Assembly (NCBI RefSeq): GCF_018777385.1 | Contig: NZ_JAFJYB010000003.1 | Location: 679,875 to 743,874, forward strand | Source of the DNA: Candidatus Symbiopectobacterium endolongispinus | GTDB taxonomy: Bacteria > Pseudomonadota > Gammaproteobacteria > Enterobacterales > Enterobacteriaceae | Length of the DNA: 64,000 nt | Reading direction: 5' to 3' | Shown: one piece after another, positions 1 through 9,375 of the stretch | Layout of the letters: each line of letters begins with the position of its first letter | Position numbering within the stretch: position 1 is the first letter of the stretch | Translations under genes and position numbers: made by a program | Notes under the pieces: model-generated | What the model saw: only the letters and a program-made list of their open reading frames with translations | What the model was told of the DNA's origin: nothing | Databases searched by the model: none

Positions 1-694
1 GCCGTGGTCCGCTATGATCACTTGCGACGGATATCCGTGAACGGCCTGATACGTAAAATCGTCTCTGTGACTAATACACATTACTGCAAACTGAAGCCGG
101 TTCCTACGGTGCTGAAGTCCCCATGGTGCATAAAAACAGGGATACGGGCCACGTTAAATCATGCGGTCGCCAAAGATGGAACCACATTACAGGATGCGCT
201 AGAGAGTTTACATCTGAGGTTGAACGTCACCCTGGTGTCTCAGCACACTATCGTCAAAGGTAAAACGGTGCAATTGCCTTACGACCCAACCGAAATTTTT
301 ACGTTGGAAAAGTGGGGAACGGAGTACCGCATGATCAATGCGATTGAGGTGGTAGCCTCACACATTGACGGTTATTATCATCCCTGTCGACGCGCCCTAC
401 AAGATCCAGTGCGCAGCGCTAGCATGCCCTGAAGAACCGATAAGCAGGTTCCCCCTTAAAGGACGCTCTTCTTTTGTGAATGCCACCAAGGTGCATTTCT
501 CTGGGGTGCTAAAATTTGCTCAACAGCAGCTGACTTTTTGGAGTAATGCCAGCGGCCATTTCATGCCTCCGGCTGAAGCCCGCCACGCGTTCTTGCCCTA
601 TATAAAATTGCTTTTGCCTGAATCGCGTTTTGTCGATCATCGCTTTTTATTATCGGGTTGTTCAAAAACAGGCGGTGCTGCCGCTCTCGTCTGA
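1..694 (+). pseudogene. Fragment of a putative secreted effector, frameshifted, 5' end outside the window
   Basis: The first reading frame is open from base 1 and ends at 432. A second frame (about 365-694) carries the continuation, so one frameshift between about 360 and 430 is inferred. The second half contains the string FWSNASGHFMPPAEARHAF. This resembles the short C-terminal motif 'SGHY-x-P' following a 'GxLxxxSN' strand that I recall from several secreted toxins and effectors of plant- and insect-associated bacteria. I do not recognise the N-terminal part (residues such as EKWGTEYRMI). No catalytic motif can be assigned. It lies where pgpB would precede lapA in E. coli, so it is an accessory gene at a backbone boundary. 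Family assignment is weak; the frameshift and the motif are directly visible. Confidence 0.4.
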
Positions 695-807
695 TGCTAC
701 CTCAGCTAGCCACGTCCTTTCTCCGGCTATAATGGATAATTCTATGGGGTTTAGCGCCAACATTTGGCATAATCATCAGGTTAAGGCGATATCACAGGAA
801 CAAGAAC

Positions 808-1113
808 GTGAAATACTTGCTGATCTTCTTATTGGTACTGGCGATATTCATCATTTCCATTACATTGGGGGCGCACAACGAGCAGGTTGTCACCTTCAAC
901 TATCTGCTGGCACAGGGCGAATATCGTGTTTCCACGCTACTTGCTACGCTGTTTGCAGTCGGGTTTGTGCTGGGGTGGGTGATCTGCGGTTTATTCTACC
1001 TGCGATTGCGCATCACCCTCGGCCGTGCGCAACGTAAAATCAAACGCCTGGAACAGCAACGGTCTGTAACAGGGAGCGAAACGCCGCCCTCTGCGCCCTC
1101 TGTTTCCCACTAA
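808..1113 (+). CDS. lapA: LapA, inner-membrane LPS assembly protein A (YciS)
   Basis: A 101-residue protein beginning at a GTG codon with an upstream purine-rich ACAGGAAC. It has two hydrophobic segments (about residues 3-20 and 42-66) joined by a short loop with AHNEQVVTFNYLLAQG, then a basic helix (GRAQRKIKRLEQQ). This is the DUF1049/LapA layout and usual length. LapA works with LapB in the inner membrane to control LpxC turnover and lipopolysaccharide assembly. lapB follows after 12 bases, as in E. coli. A -10-like TATAAT lies at 728-733 but has no convincing -35. No disruption is visible. Confidence 0.93.
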   Translation: MKYLLIFLLVLAIFIISITLGAHNEQVVTFNYLLAQGEYRVSTLLATLFAVGFVLGWVICGLFYLRLRITLGRAQRKIKRLEQQRSVTGSETPPSAPSVSH

Positions 1114-1125
1114 GGATCCTCCTCT

Positions 1126-2295
1126 ATGTTAGAACTGCTGTTTCTGTTATTGCCGGTGGCCGCCGCATACGGGTGGTACATGGGCCGCAGAAGCGCGCAG
1201 CAGGACAAGGAGCAGGAAGCCAACCGCTTGTCGCGAGAGTATGTGACAGGCGTGAACTTTTTGCTTTCTAATCAGCAGAATAAAACGGTGGAACTGTTCC
1301 TTGATATGATCAAGGACGAGAGTAACACCTTCGAGGCGCATCTGACGCTGGGTAACCTGTTCCGCTCACGCGGTGAGGTCGACCGTGCTATTCGCATGCA
1401 TCATGCATTGACGGAAAGCGCTTCATTATCGTTCGAACAGCGCCTGCTGGCGGTGCAGCAACTCGGGCGTGATTATATGGCCGCCGGGCTGTATGACCGT
1501 GCTGAAGAGATCTTCACCCAACTGGTGGATGAAGAGGATTTTCGTCGCAGCGCGCTTCAACAACTGTTGCAGATCTATCAGGCTACCAGCGACTGGCAGA
1601 AGGCGATCGATATTGCGGAAAAACTGGTCAAACTCGGCCAGCCGCAGTTGAATACGGAAATCGCCCATTTCTACTGCGAACTGGCGCTGCAAGCGATGAG
1701 CAGTGACGATCTGGATAAAGCGTTGACGCTACTGAAAAATGGTGCAGCAACGGATAAAGCGTGCGCTCGGGCGTCGATCATGATGGGACGCATTCATATC
1801 GCTCAGGAGCGCTATGCGCCTGCGGTAGAGGTGCTCCAGCAGGTTCTGGAACAGGATAAAGCCTTTGTCAGTGAAACCCTGTCGATGCTGGAAACCTGTT
1901 ACCAGAACTTGCCTGCGTCGGAGGCATGGGAAGATTTTCTCAAACGCTGTGTTGAAGAGAATACCGGTGCCAGCGCCGATCTGATGTTGGCGGATATCCT
2001 GGAGCGCAAAGAAGGGGCTGAGGTGGCACAGGTCTACATCAACCGCCAGTTACAGCGTCACCCGACAATGCGTGTTTTCCATCGTCTGATGGATTTCCAC
2101 CTGAGTGAAGCCGAAGATGGTCGAGCCAAAGAGAGCTTGCTGGCGCTGTGCGATATGGTGGGAGAACAGATACGCACCAAACCGCGCTATAGCTGCCAGA
2201 AGTGTGGCTTCACCTCGCAATCCCTATACTGGCACTGTCCTTCATGCCGCTCATGGGCCAGCATCAAACCGATTCGTGGTCTGGACGGACAATAG
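1126..2295 (+). CDS. lapB: LapB, LPS assembly protein B (YciM), TPR and rubredoxin-like
   Basis: A 389-residue protein, exactly the E. coli length. An N-terminal membrane anchor (LLFLLLPVAAAYGWYMG) precedes an array of tetratricopeptide helices through about residue 350. A C-terminal zinc-binding rubredoxin-like domain has two CxxC pairs (CQKC near residue 361 and CPSC near 375). LapB is the essential cytoplasmic-facing scaffold that presents LpxC to FtsH protease and so limits LPS synthesis. It is co-transcribed with lapA. Intact, with no unusual residues seen. Confidence 0.96.
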   Translation: MLELLFLLLPVAAAYGWYMGRRSAQQDKEQEANRLSREYVTGVNFLLSNQQNKTVELFLDMIKDESNTFEAHLTLGNLFRSRGEVDRAIRMHHALTESASLSFEQRLLAVQQLGRDYMAAGLYDRAEEIFTQLVDEEDFRRSALQQLLQIYQATSDWQKAIDIAEKLVKLGQPQLNTEIAHFYCELALQAMSSDDLDKALTLLKNGAATDKACARASIMMGRIHIAQERYAPAVEVLQQVLEQDKAFVSETLSMLETCYQNLPASEAWEDFLKRCVEENTGASADLMLADILERKEGAEVAQVYINRQLQRHPTMRVFHRLMDFHLSEAEDGRAKESLLALCDMVGEQIRTKPRYSCQKCGFTSQSLYWHCPSCRSWASIKPIRGLDGQ

Positions 2296-2519
2296 CGTAG
2301 GGTGTGCCTTATGCTATTGTCTATTTTATAAAACGCAATTTAGTTACAACATACTTATTATTGAAAACACATTCACGGTGAACATCGCGCGAAATGCAGC
2401 GCGGTCCAGCAGGGCCGCTGGGCTTTCGCGGGAGAGAAGGGTAGAATGCGGCGGAAAATTTTCATACGCGGACCAATCTCACTCCACGGATTCAATCGCC
2501 AAGCAAAACTGAGGGCGAC

Positions 2520-3255
2520 ATGAGCGAACATCACCCCACCGCATGCCGTTACGTCGCCAATCGTTGTCGCATTAGATTATGCTGACCAGAATCAGGCGTT
2601 GGCGTTTGTCGATCGCATTAACCCACAGGATTGTCGGTTGAAAGTGGGCAAAGAGATGTTTACCCTTTTCGGTCCACAATTTGTTAAGGCGTTACAACAG
2701 CGCGGCTTTTACGTTTTTCTCGACCTAAAGTTTCACGATATCCCTAACACGGCCGCACATGCGGTGGCGGCTGCGGCAGAATTAGGTGTGTGGATGGTTA
2801 ACGTCCATGCCAGTGGCGGTCGGCGGATGATGGAAGCGGCGAAAGCGGCATTGCAGCCCTTTGGCGCCGATGCGCCGTTGCTGATTGCCGTTACCGTGTT
2901 GACCAGCATGGAGGCGGACGATCTGCTGGCGTTAGGCATCACCGCGACACCGGCTCAGCAGGCTGAGCGCCTTGCGGTGCTGACCCGTGATTGTGGATTG
3001 GATGGTGTGGTGTGTTCTGCGCAGGAAGCACAGCGACTGAAGCAGGTTTGTGGTAGCGCGTTCAAGTTGGTCACGCCGGGTATTCGCCCTGCGGGCAGCG
3101 CCAGTGGCGATCAGCGTCGCATTATGACGCCAGAACAAGCGCAGGCGGCAGGGGTTGATTATATGGTAATTGGGCGTCCGATCACCCAATCTGCCGATCC
3201 GGCGCACACGCTGGCGCAGATTCGGCATTCGTTGTTGGTGGGAGGGCAGGCATGA
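2520..3255 (+). pseudogene. pyrF: PyrF, orotidine-5'-phosphate decarboxylase, frameshifted at the start codon
   Basis: The body from about 2554 onward is a clean Pyr[12 protein letters not shown], then [29 protein letters not shown] (catalytic Asp-x-Lys-x-x-Asp region) and VTPGIRP, ending in an ATGA overlap with yciH. The natural start ATG at 2520 is in another frame and stops at TGA 2583-2585. In the PyrF frame a TGA lies at 2521-2523 and no ATG, GTG or TTG occurs before the conserved core. One extra base right after the ATG (or two missing) explains this. The enzyme makes UMP from OMP, the last step of de novo pyrimidine synthesis. Either the strain is a pyrimidine auxotroph, or this is a base-call error, or initiation is abnormal. 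Confidence 0.88.
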
Positions 3256-3578
3256 GTGAGAGTAACAGTCGGTTGGTCTATTCCACCGATACCGGACGCA
3301 TCAAGGAAGAACCCGCTCCGGTAACGCGTGCCAAAGGCGACGGTGTAGTGCGCATCCAACGGCAAACCAGCGGGCGCAAAGGAAAGGGTGTGTGTATTAT
3401 CACGGGGCTCGATCTGGATGATGACGCGCTGACCGCGTTGGCCGCAGAACTGAAAAAGAAGTGTGGCTGTGGCGGTGCGGTCAAAGAAGGCACCATTGAG
3501 ATTCAGGGCGATAAGCGCGATCTGCTAAAACAGCTATTGGAAGCAAAAGGATTGAAGGTTAAGCTGGCGGGTGGTTAA
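3252..3578 (+). CDS. yciH: YciH, SUI1/eIF1-family translation factor homologue
   Basis: A 108-residue protein, same length as E. coli YciH. The SUI1 fold is visible: a basic [18 protein letters not shown] segment near residue 38, [20 protein letters not shown] near 75, and a C-terminal KLAGG. The start ATG overlaps the pyrF stop (ATGA), indicating translational coupling with pyrF, which matters because pyrF is shifted upstream. Known role: weak discrimination at translation initiation and stress-related repression of translation. Intact. Confidence 0.94.
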   Translation: MSESNSRLVYSTDTGRIKEEPAPVTRAKGDGVVRIQRQTSGRKGKGVCIITGLDLDDDALTALAAELKKKCGCGGAVKEGTIEIQGDKRDLLKQLLEAKGLKVKLAGG

Positions 3579-3620
3579 TACAGAATCTGACAGCAGGGAG
3601 ACCCATGCTGTCACTCGCTA

Positions 3621-3813
3621 TTAATCGACCTGATGGCCAATAATGCCGCCAATGACCGCACCACCCAGCGTGCCGCAACCGGTCAGGATTGCCCCACCGA
3701 CTGCGCCAGCCCCAGCGCCAATGGCGGCGTTTGGACATGTTGGAACAGCCGCTGAGCGTCATGACGAGTGCTACGGCAAGGGCAGTAACGACGAAACCTT
3801 TTTTCACAACCAT
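3621..3813 (-). pseudogene. osmB: OsmB, osmotically inducible lipoprotein, frameshifted
   Basis: The start at 3813 is preceded by an AGGAGA site. The signal peptide MVVKKGFVVTALAVALVMTL and lipobox LSGC are followed by SNMSKR. The reading frame is then lost. The alternate frame carries the typical glycine-zipper NAAIGAGAGAVGGAILTG and GGAVIGGIIGHQVD ending at 3621. The full span of 193 bases is not a multiple of three. OsmB is a small outer-membrane lipoprotein induced by osmotic stress and stationary phase. Its position convergent to yciH is conserved. Confidence 0.88.
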
Positions 3814-4138
3814 GGTGATCTCCTGATTTTTTCGCCCGCGACTGCGGGAAAATATCGCATTACACGATATTTGCACTATTTAATCTGACCTTGTCGGTCA
3901 TCTCTCTTTATCTCAATATAATCGTCGGAAGTACTCTGGGCAGGTGGAAAAATCCTAATTGCTTCGCGCGAGGTTTGCCGTAAATGCTGTTTGTACCATA
4001 ACGGTGAGCGCGGTGATAAATGATTTCCCGGTCATAAACGGTAATGCGCAGCAGATCGTAGCAGGGTTTTTAGCCAGTTAGCCCATAGGTGCGGCACTCC
4101 GACTCCCCGACAATATCCTATCGGATGAAAGGGGGCGA

Positions 4139-4838
4139 ATGATGTTAGAAGAACTCAAACAGCAGGTGCTGGAGGCTAATCTGGCGCTGCCAGCGCATCA
4201 CCTGGTGACCTTTACCTGGGGAAATGTCAGTGCAGTCGATCGTCAGCAGGGGCTGATGGTCATCAAACCGTCGTGGGTGGCTTACCCGGTGATGACCGCC
4301 GAAAATATGGTAGTGGTGGAGCTGGCAACCGGGCGCGTGGTTGAAGGAAGCAAGAAGCCTTCATCGGATTCAGATACACATCGCGTGCTCTATCTGGCGT
4401 TTGATCAGATTGGTGGCATTGTGCATACGCACTCACGCCATGCGACAATTTGGGCGCAGGCGGGCAAAGATTTGCCGGCCTTTGGTACCACCCATGCCGA
4501 TTACTTTTATGGCGCAATCCCTTGCACCCGTCTGATGACAGACGCGGAGATCGACGGCCGCTATGAATGGGAAACGGGGAATGTGATTGTAGAGACCTTT
4601 CATCAACGCCGGCTTTCCCCCTTTGGATATCCCCGCCGTGCTTGTCAACGCACACGACCCCTTCGCCTGGGGAAAGGATGCCGATACCGCTGTGCACAAC
4701 GCGGTGGTACTGGAAGAGATCGCCTACATGGGCATATTTACCCGCCAACTGACACCGGACGTTGGCCCGATGCAGCAGCAACTGTTGTATAAGCACTATC
4801 TGCGTAAGCACAGTAAAAACGCCTATTACAGGCAATAA
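4139..4838 (+). pseudogene. L-ribulose-5-phosphate 4-epimerase-like class II aldolase (AraD/UlaF/SgbE family), frameshifted
   Basis: N-terminal 150 codons: [27 protein letters not shown] and the zinc-binding [18 protein letters not shown], then [16 protein letters not shown]. This is close to AraD. After ETF (about 4600) the frame shifts; the remaining 75 codons ([18 protein letters not shown] ... [13 protein letters not shown]) are in another frame, ending at 4838. Two substitutions hit conserved spots: the usual IKPSGV reads IKPSWV, and the usual VxxHGPFAW reads VNAHDPFAW. The zinc histidines HTH and the later His are still present. The gene stands alone here, not in an ara or ula operon, so the substrate is uncertain. 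Confidence 0.85.
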
Positions 4839-4845
4839 CCTTAAA

Positions 4846-6264
4846 TCAAACCACCGCGTGGATAAATGACGCGGTGGGCTGCAATACGATCCCACACCGG
4901 TCTGATGCGCGTATTAGCGCATCTTCAATTTCATTGACTGGCAGCGTAAAAGGGACGCGCAAAAAGCGTTCAAAAGCCCCTTCAATTCCAAAACGCGGTC
5001 CTGCGCCAATCCGTATCCCCAAGGTTTATGCATTGGCTGCCAACATGGTTGAGACGGGTTGTGGCAGCTCTGCCCACCAACAGAGGCCACCGCTGGGCGT
5101 ATTCAACTGCCACTCAGGAAACTGGCGCGCGATGGCGGCACCGGTCTCGTTCCGCTGCTGACGCAATCCGGAGCGGCGTGCAGGTAAAATCTGTTCTGCG
5201 TTCTGCAACAGTTCCGCACAGGCGAGCTGTTCCAATAATGGAGAACCCAAATCCACAGTATCGCGAATTTGTATCAATGCGGCTATGGTGCGGGCGCTGG
5301 CACGAATCCAGCCGAGTCGCAGTCCGCCCCAAAAGCTTTTGCCAGCCGATCCCAGCATGATGACGTGCCCGCTGTCATCAAAGGCGACCAGCGGCGGTGG
5401 CACGTCATACCACAGTTCCGACATGGTTTCATCCACCACTATTGGCGTACGCGTGCGTGCCACGATCTCCGCCACAATTTGGCGCGTGGCGCTGTCCATG
5501 CAGCGACCGGTGGGGTTGTGATAATCGGTGATCAGGTAGGCGATACGCGGAGCTGCCTGAGCAATCGTGATGCCAAGACCATCGGTATCCCATCCCTGAT
5601 CGGGGAGTGCCACTGGAATCGGGCGACAGGCCGCGCCTTTTATCGCACCAATCGCATGAGGATAGGTAGGGTGTTCAATAATTACGCGGTCTCCCGGGCC
5701 GGTCAACAGCCGCAGCAGCAGGGTAAAACCGCTGACTGCGCCGTTCACCACCATGATTTGATCCGCCGTAGTGGGTAGACCGCGTGCGTTGTAGCGTTGT
5801 GCAATCGCGCTGCGCAGCCGTGGCAACCAGGCAGCGTCATAGCCGCTGTGTTCAAGGTACTCTGGCAACTGAGACAGGGCGCGGGTATAGGCCTGATGGA
5901 TCTCAGGACCCGCGGGCAGGGCGGCGCAGGAGAGATCGACCGCAGGCAACGGCAGGCGGGCCAAATCCGGCTCAGTGCGTGCGATGGGTAGCGTTGTGAG
6001 GGAGCCGGAGCCCTGTCGGCTGGCAAGATAACCCTCGCTGCGCAACTCGGCCAAGGCGCCGGTCACTGCGGTACGGCTGATGTGCAATATCTCCGCCACG
6101 TCGCGCTCGCCCGGAAGACGGGTATCCAGCGGCAAACGTCCGTTCAGGATCAGCAACCGCAGGCTATCTGCTAGCTGTCGATAAGCCGGAGTGCGTGATT
6201 CGGGTTGCTGCCAGTTACCGAGCAGACGCTGTAATGAGGCCGAGCCGATTCGCCGTGCAGCCAT
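4846..6264 (-). pseudogene. YczR-type MocR regulator (GntR HTH plus aminotransferase-like domain), ochre near the 3' end
   Basis: 473 codons including one in-frame stop. The N-terminal winged helix (YRQLADSLRLLILNGRLP, LPGERDVAEILHISRTAVTG) is followed by a fold-type-I aminotransferase-like domain with MVVNGAVSGF, IIEHPTYPHAIGAIKG and the PLP-lysine region MLGSAGKSFWGGLRLGW. At 5026-5028 a TAA (probably CAA, Gln) interrupts codon 413. The same frame continues with GIRIGAGPRFGIEGAFERFL to a stop at 4846. The truncated product would lose the final 60 residues of the effector domain. The gene is divergent from yczE, its usual partner and target in proteobacteria. Confidence 0.85.
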
Positions 6265-6305
6265 AGCAAACCCCCAAACGGATTAAAAAGCCACTTTCGA
6301 TAAAC

Positions 6306-6326
6306 TGGACCTTAAAATAAAGTCCA
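6306..6326. promoter_or_regulatory. Inverted repeat between yczR and yczE, candidate YczR operator
   Basis: TGGAC at 6306-6310 is mirrored by GTCCA at 6322-6326 around an A+T core (CTTAAAATAAA). It lies in the 140-base divergent region between the YczR-like regulator and yczE, where a MocR dimer would be expected to bind. Two further small palindromes follow: TCAAGG...CCTTGA (6334-6356) and CGTCACC-CTGTT-GGTGACG (6360-6378). Assignment rests on position and symmetry only. Confidence 0.4.
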
Positions 6327-6404
6327 TTTTGCGTCAAGGTAACACAACTTCCTTGATGACGTCACCCTGTTGGTGACGAAGGGTTTATGGTGGGGTGAAG
6401 TTCT

Positions 6405-6983
6405 ATGACGTATCGGCTTGGGTTACTGTATGTGGGATTAGCGCTGTACGGCATGGCAATCGCCATGATGATCCGGGGAAATTTAGGGGTGGACCCGTGG
6501 GATGTGTTTCACCTCGGGTTAGCGCAGCATCTGCCACTGAGTGTGGGCACCATCATCATCCTGATGGGGGCGTTAGTGCTGCTGCTGTGGATCCCGCTGC
6601 GCCAGCGACCAGGATTGGGGACCATCAGTAACGTTATTGTGATTGGGCTGGCAACCAATGTGGGATTGGATTTACTGCCAGAAATCGAACACCTCGGGGC
6701 ACGCACGGCGCTGTTGATCGGGGGTGTCATCACCAACGGGCTAGCTACTGGCATGTATATCGGTGCCGGTTTTGGCCCTGTGGCGCGTACCGGATGGCAA
6801 ATTCGTTATGTGTGAACCGGAATTGAGCTGACGGTGCTGGTGGTAGGATGGATACTCGGCGGTACGGTCGGCGTGGGTACGGTGGTGTATGCCTTTGCGA
6901 TTGGTCCTCTGATCCAACTGTTTTTACCTTATTTTGTCGGGCAGTCGCGCGAACGCGCCCTGCAACCGAAGGCCTCATCCTAG
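6405..6983 (+). pseudogene. yczE: YczE/YitT-like integral membrane protein, opal stop
   Basis: Start ATG at 6405 after GGTGGGGTGAAG. Several hydrophobic segments are seen, with the family signature LGVDPWDVFHLGLAQHL near residue 27 and GLATGMYIGAGFGPVARTG near 110. At 6813-6815 a TGA interrupts the frame; it is best explained as CGA (Arg) changed by C-to-T. The same frame continues TGIELTVLVVGWILGGTVGVG ... AFAIGPLIQLFLPYFVG to 6983, so the gene is otherwise whole at about 192 codons. The membrane protein's substrate is not known. Both members of the yczR-yczE pair are broken by a single stop each. Confidence 0.85.
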
Positions 6984-6992
6984 TATCACAAT

Positions 6993-7024
6993 GGAAAAAA
7001 ATGCCCGTCATTGCTGACGGGCAT
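6993..7024 (-). terminator. Rho-independent terminator downstream of cstA
   Basis: A perfect 10-bp stem ATGCCCGTCA / TGACGGGCAT (7001-7010 with 7015-7024) with a TTGC loop. Read on the minus strand it is followed by a run of T (A6 at 6995-7000 on the plus strand). It lies between the converging 3' ends of yczE and cstA. Confidence 0.88.
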
Positions 7025-7051
7025 CGGCACACAGCACCGTTAATGAGGCGG

Positions 7052-9117
7052 TTAACGGTGCGTTGTTTCTTCACGTAAGATAACAGCCACTTCTTTTGCC
7101 GTCGGCGTCTCGCTTGCCAGCGCACGGCGAATTACGAAAAAGGCGGAAATGAGCATGGTAACCGCTACCAGCATAAAGAACCCGCACAGTGCGGCGTTGA
7201 TCTGGTTGCTGAACACAATGGTTTCCATATCTTTGATGGTCTTGGCCGGAGCGATTAACGTGCCTTGTTCAATACCCTGCGAGAAACGTTTAGCCTGAGC
7301 CAGAAAACCGATACTGGCTTTTTCATGGAAGATTTTCTGCCAGCCGGCTGTCATGGAAGTGATAAACAGCCAGATGATCGGCAGTATAGTTACCCAGGCG
7401 TAGCGCTGTTTCTTCATTTTGAACAGCACAACGGTACCAAGAATCAGCGCCATAGAAGCCAGCATCTGGTTCCCGATACCAAACAGCGGCCACAAGGTGT
7501 TAATCCCACAGAGAGGATCGATAATGCCCTGATAGACAAAGAATCCCCAACCGGCAACCGCCACCGTGGTGCCCGCAATGTTACCCAGCCAGGAGTGGCT
7601 CTTGCCCATACCGGGAATGGCGAGGCCGACCAGATCCTGCACCATGAAACGGCAGGCGCGGGTACCGACATCGACAGCAGTCAAAATGAACAGCGCTTCA
7701 AACAGGATGGCGAAGTGATACCAGAATGCCATCATGGCCCGACTGTTAAAGATTTCGGTGATGATATGCGCCATACCTACCGCAAAGGTAGGTGCCCCAC
7801 CGGCACGTGACAGAATAGAGGCTTCGCCCACGTCTTTGGCTATTTCACTCAGAGCTTCCGGTGTGATCATAAAGCCCCAGCCGTTGATCACCTGTGAGGC
7901 TTGTTCAACGGTGGTACCGATTAGTGCAGACGGTGAGTTCATGGCGAAATAGACGCCCGGATCGATAACTGAAGCGCAAATCAGCGCCATGATCGCCACA
8001 AACGATTCCATCAGCATCGCACCATAACCAATCATGCGAATGTGACTTTCGCGTTCAATCAGCTTAGGCGTGGTACCGCTGGAGACCAACGCGTGGAACC
8101 CGGAGATGGCACCGCAAGCGATGGTGATAAACAGGAAGGGGAACAGGCTACCGGAGAACACCGGCCCGCTACCGTCAATAAAGCGTGTCACAGACGGCAT
8201 TTTCAGTTCTGGTGTGGCGAACACAATACCTACAGCCAGACCGACAATAACACCAATTTTCAGGAACGTAGAAAGATAGTCGCGTGGGGCCAACAGCAGC
8301 CATACTGGCAGCACCGAAGCGACAAAGCCGTAAATCACCAGCGCCCAGGTCAGCGTGGTACCTTGCAGGGTGAAGAAGGGACCCCAGTACGGATGGACAG
8401 AAATGTCGCCGCCGTACACGATGGCCATCATCATCAGCACAAAACCGATCAATGAGACTTCAGCTATTTTGCCAGGGCGCAGAAAACGCATATAGACGCC
8501 CATAAACAGCGCAATCGGGATGGTTTCTGCAATGGTAAATACTCCCCAGGGGCTGTGTGCCAGAGCTTTGACCACCACAAGTGCCAGTGCGAAAAGGATG
8601 ATTATCATCACACCCAGTGCACCCAGCATCGTCACCACGCCCGCAAAGGTGCCTAACTCTTGTTTTGCCATTTCCCCGAGCGAACGGCCATCGCGGCGCG
8701 TCGAGATAAACAGGACCAGAAAATCTTGTACCGCACCGGCGAACATCACCCCGACCAAAATCTAGATGGTGCCCGGCAGAAAGCCCATCTGCGCGGCGAG
8801 AATCGGACCAACCAACGGACCAGCCCCGGCGATAGCGGCAAAGTGGTGACCAAACAACACCCACTTGTTGGTGGGAACATAATCCAACCCGTCATTGTGA
8901 CGCTCAGCTGGCGTGACACGACGGTCGTCCAGTTCAAACACTTTTTTAGCAATAAACAGACTGTAAAAGCGGTAGGCAATGCTGTAGCAGGATAAGGCGA
9001 CAATGACCAACCACACGGCATTAACGTGCTCTCCACGGCTTAAGGCCAGCATCGCGAAGGCGATAGCCCCCGCTAAGCGACCAACAGCCAGATCACTATA
9101 CTCTTGACATTATTCAT
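7052..9117 (-). pseudogene. cstA: CstA, carbon-starvation peptide/pyruvate transporter, frameshift plus amber
   Basis: Near full-length CstA with many transmembrane segments. N-terminal half: [20 protein letters not shown] and [19 protein letters not shown]. Distal part: GAVQDFLVLFISTRRDGRSL, GAISGFHALVSSGTTPK, GNQMLASMALILGTVVLF. TAG at 8762-8764 replaces the Trp of the usual GTxWxLxGV motif (TGG to TAG). The first dozen codons (start ATG 9117, [12 protein letters not shown]) are out of frame with the rest, shifted at about 9075. CstA imports peptides or pyruvate during carbon starvation. Two independent lesions make loss of function very likely. Confidence 0.9.
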
Positions 9118-9339
9118 GACAACGGCTCCTTCGTTACCCAACTAATGGGGCGAGAGTTTTGCTGGCTTTTAGGGCGTGGCGCCATGGCAAACGGCGCAAC
9201 CCTTAAAAACATAGTGTATTTCAGCGTGATGCGCGGCAGGTGCAGATGAGAAAGTGTGAGCAAGAGTGAATTTTTGTAAATTAAATTCAGTTTTGGCTAA
9301 TGATGATAGGGGCAGGGAGAATCTGATGCGGAGAAAATC

Positions 9340-9369
9340 GGTGTCGCCAACCCGCAGGTTGGCGACACC
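9340..9369 (-). terminator. Hairpin downstream of rnb, probable terminator
   Basis: A 13-bp perfect stem GGTGTCGCCAACC (9340-9352) / GGTTGGCGACACC (9357-9369) with loop CGCA, directly beyond the rnb stop. On the minus strand it is followed by CGATTTTCTCC, a modest T-run. Confidence 0.8.
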
Positions 9370-9375
9370 AGAAGT

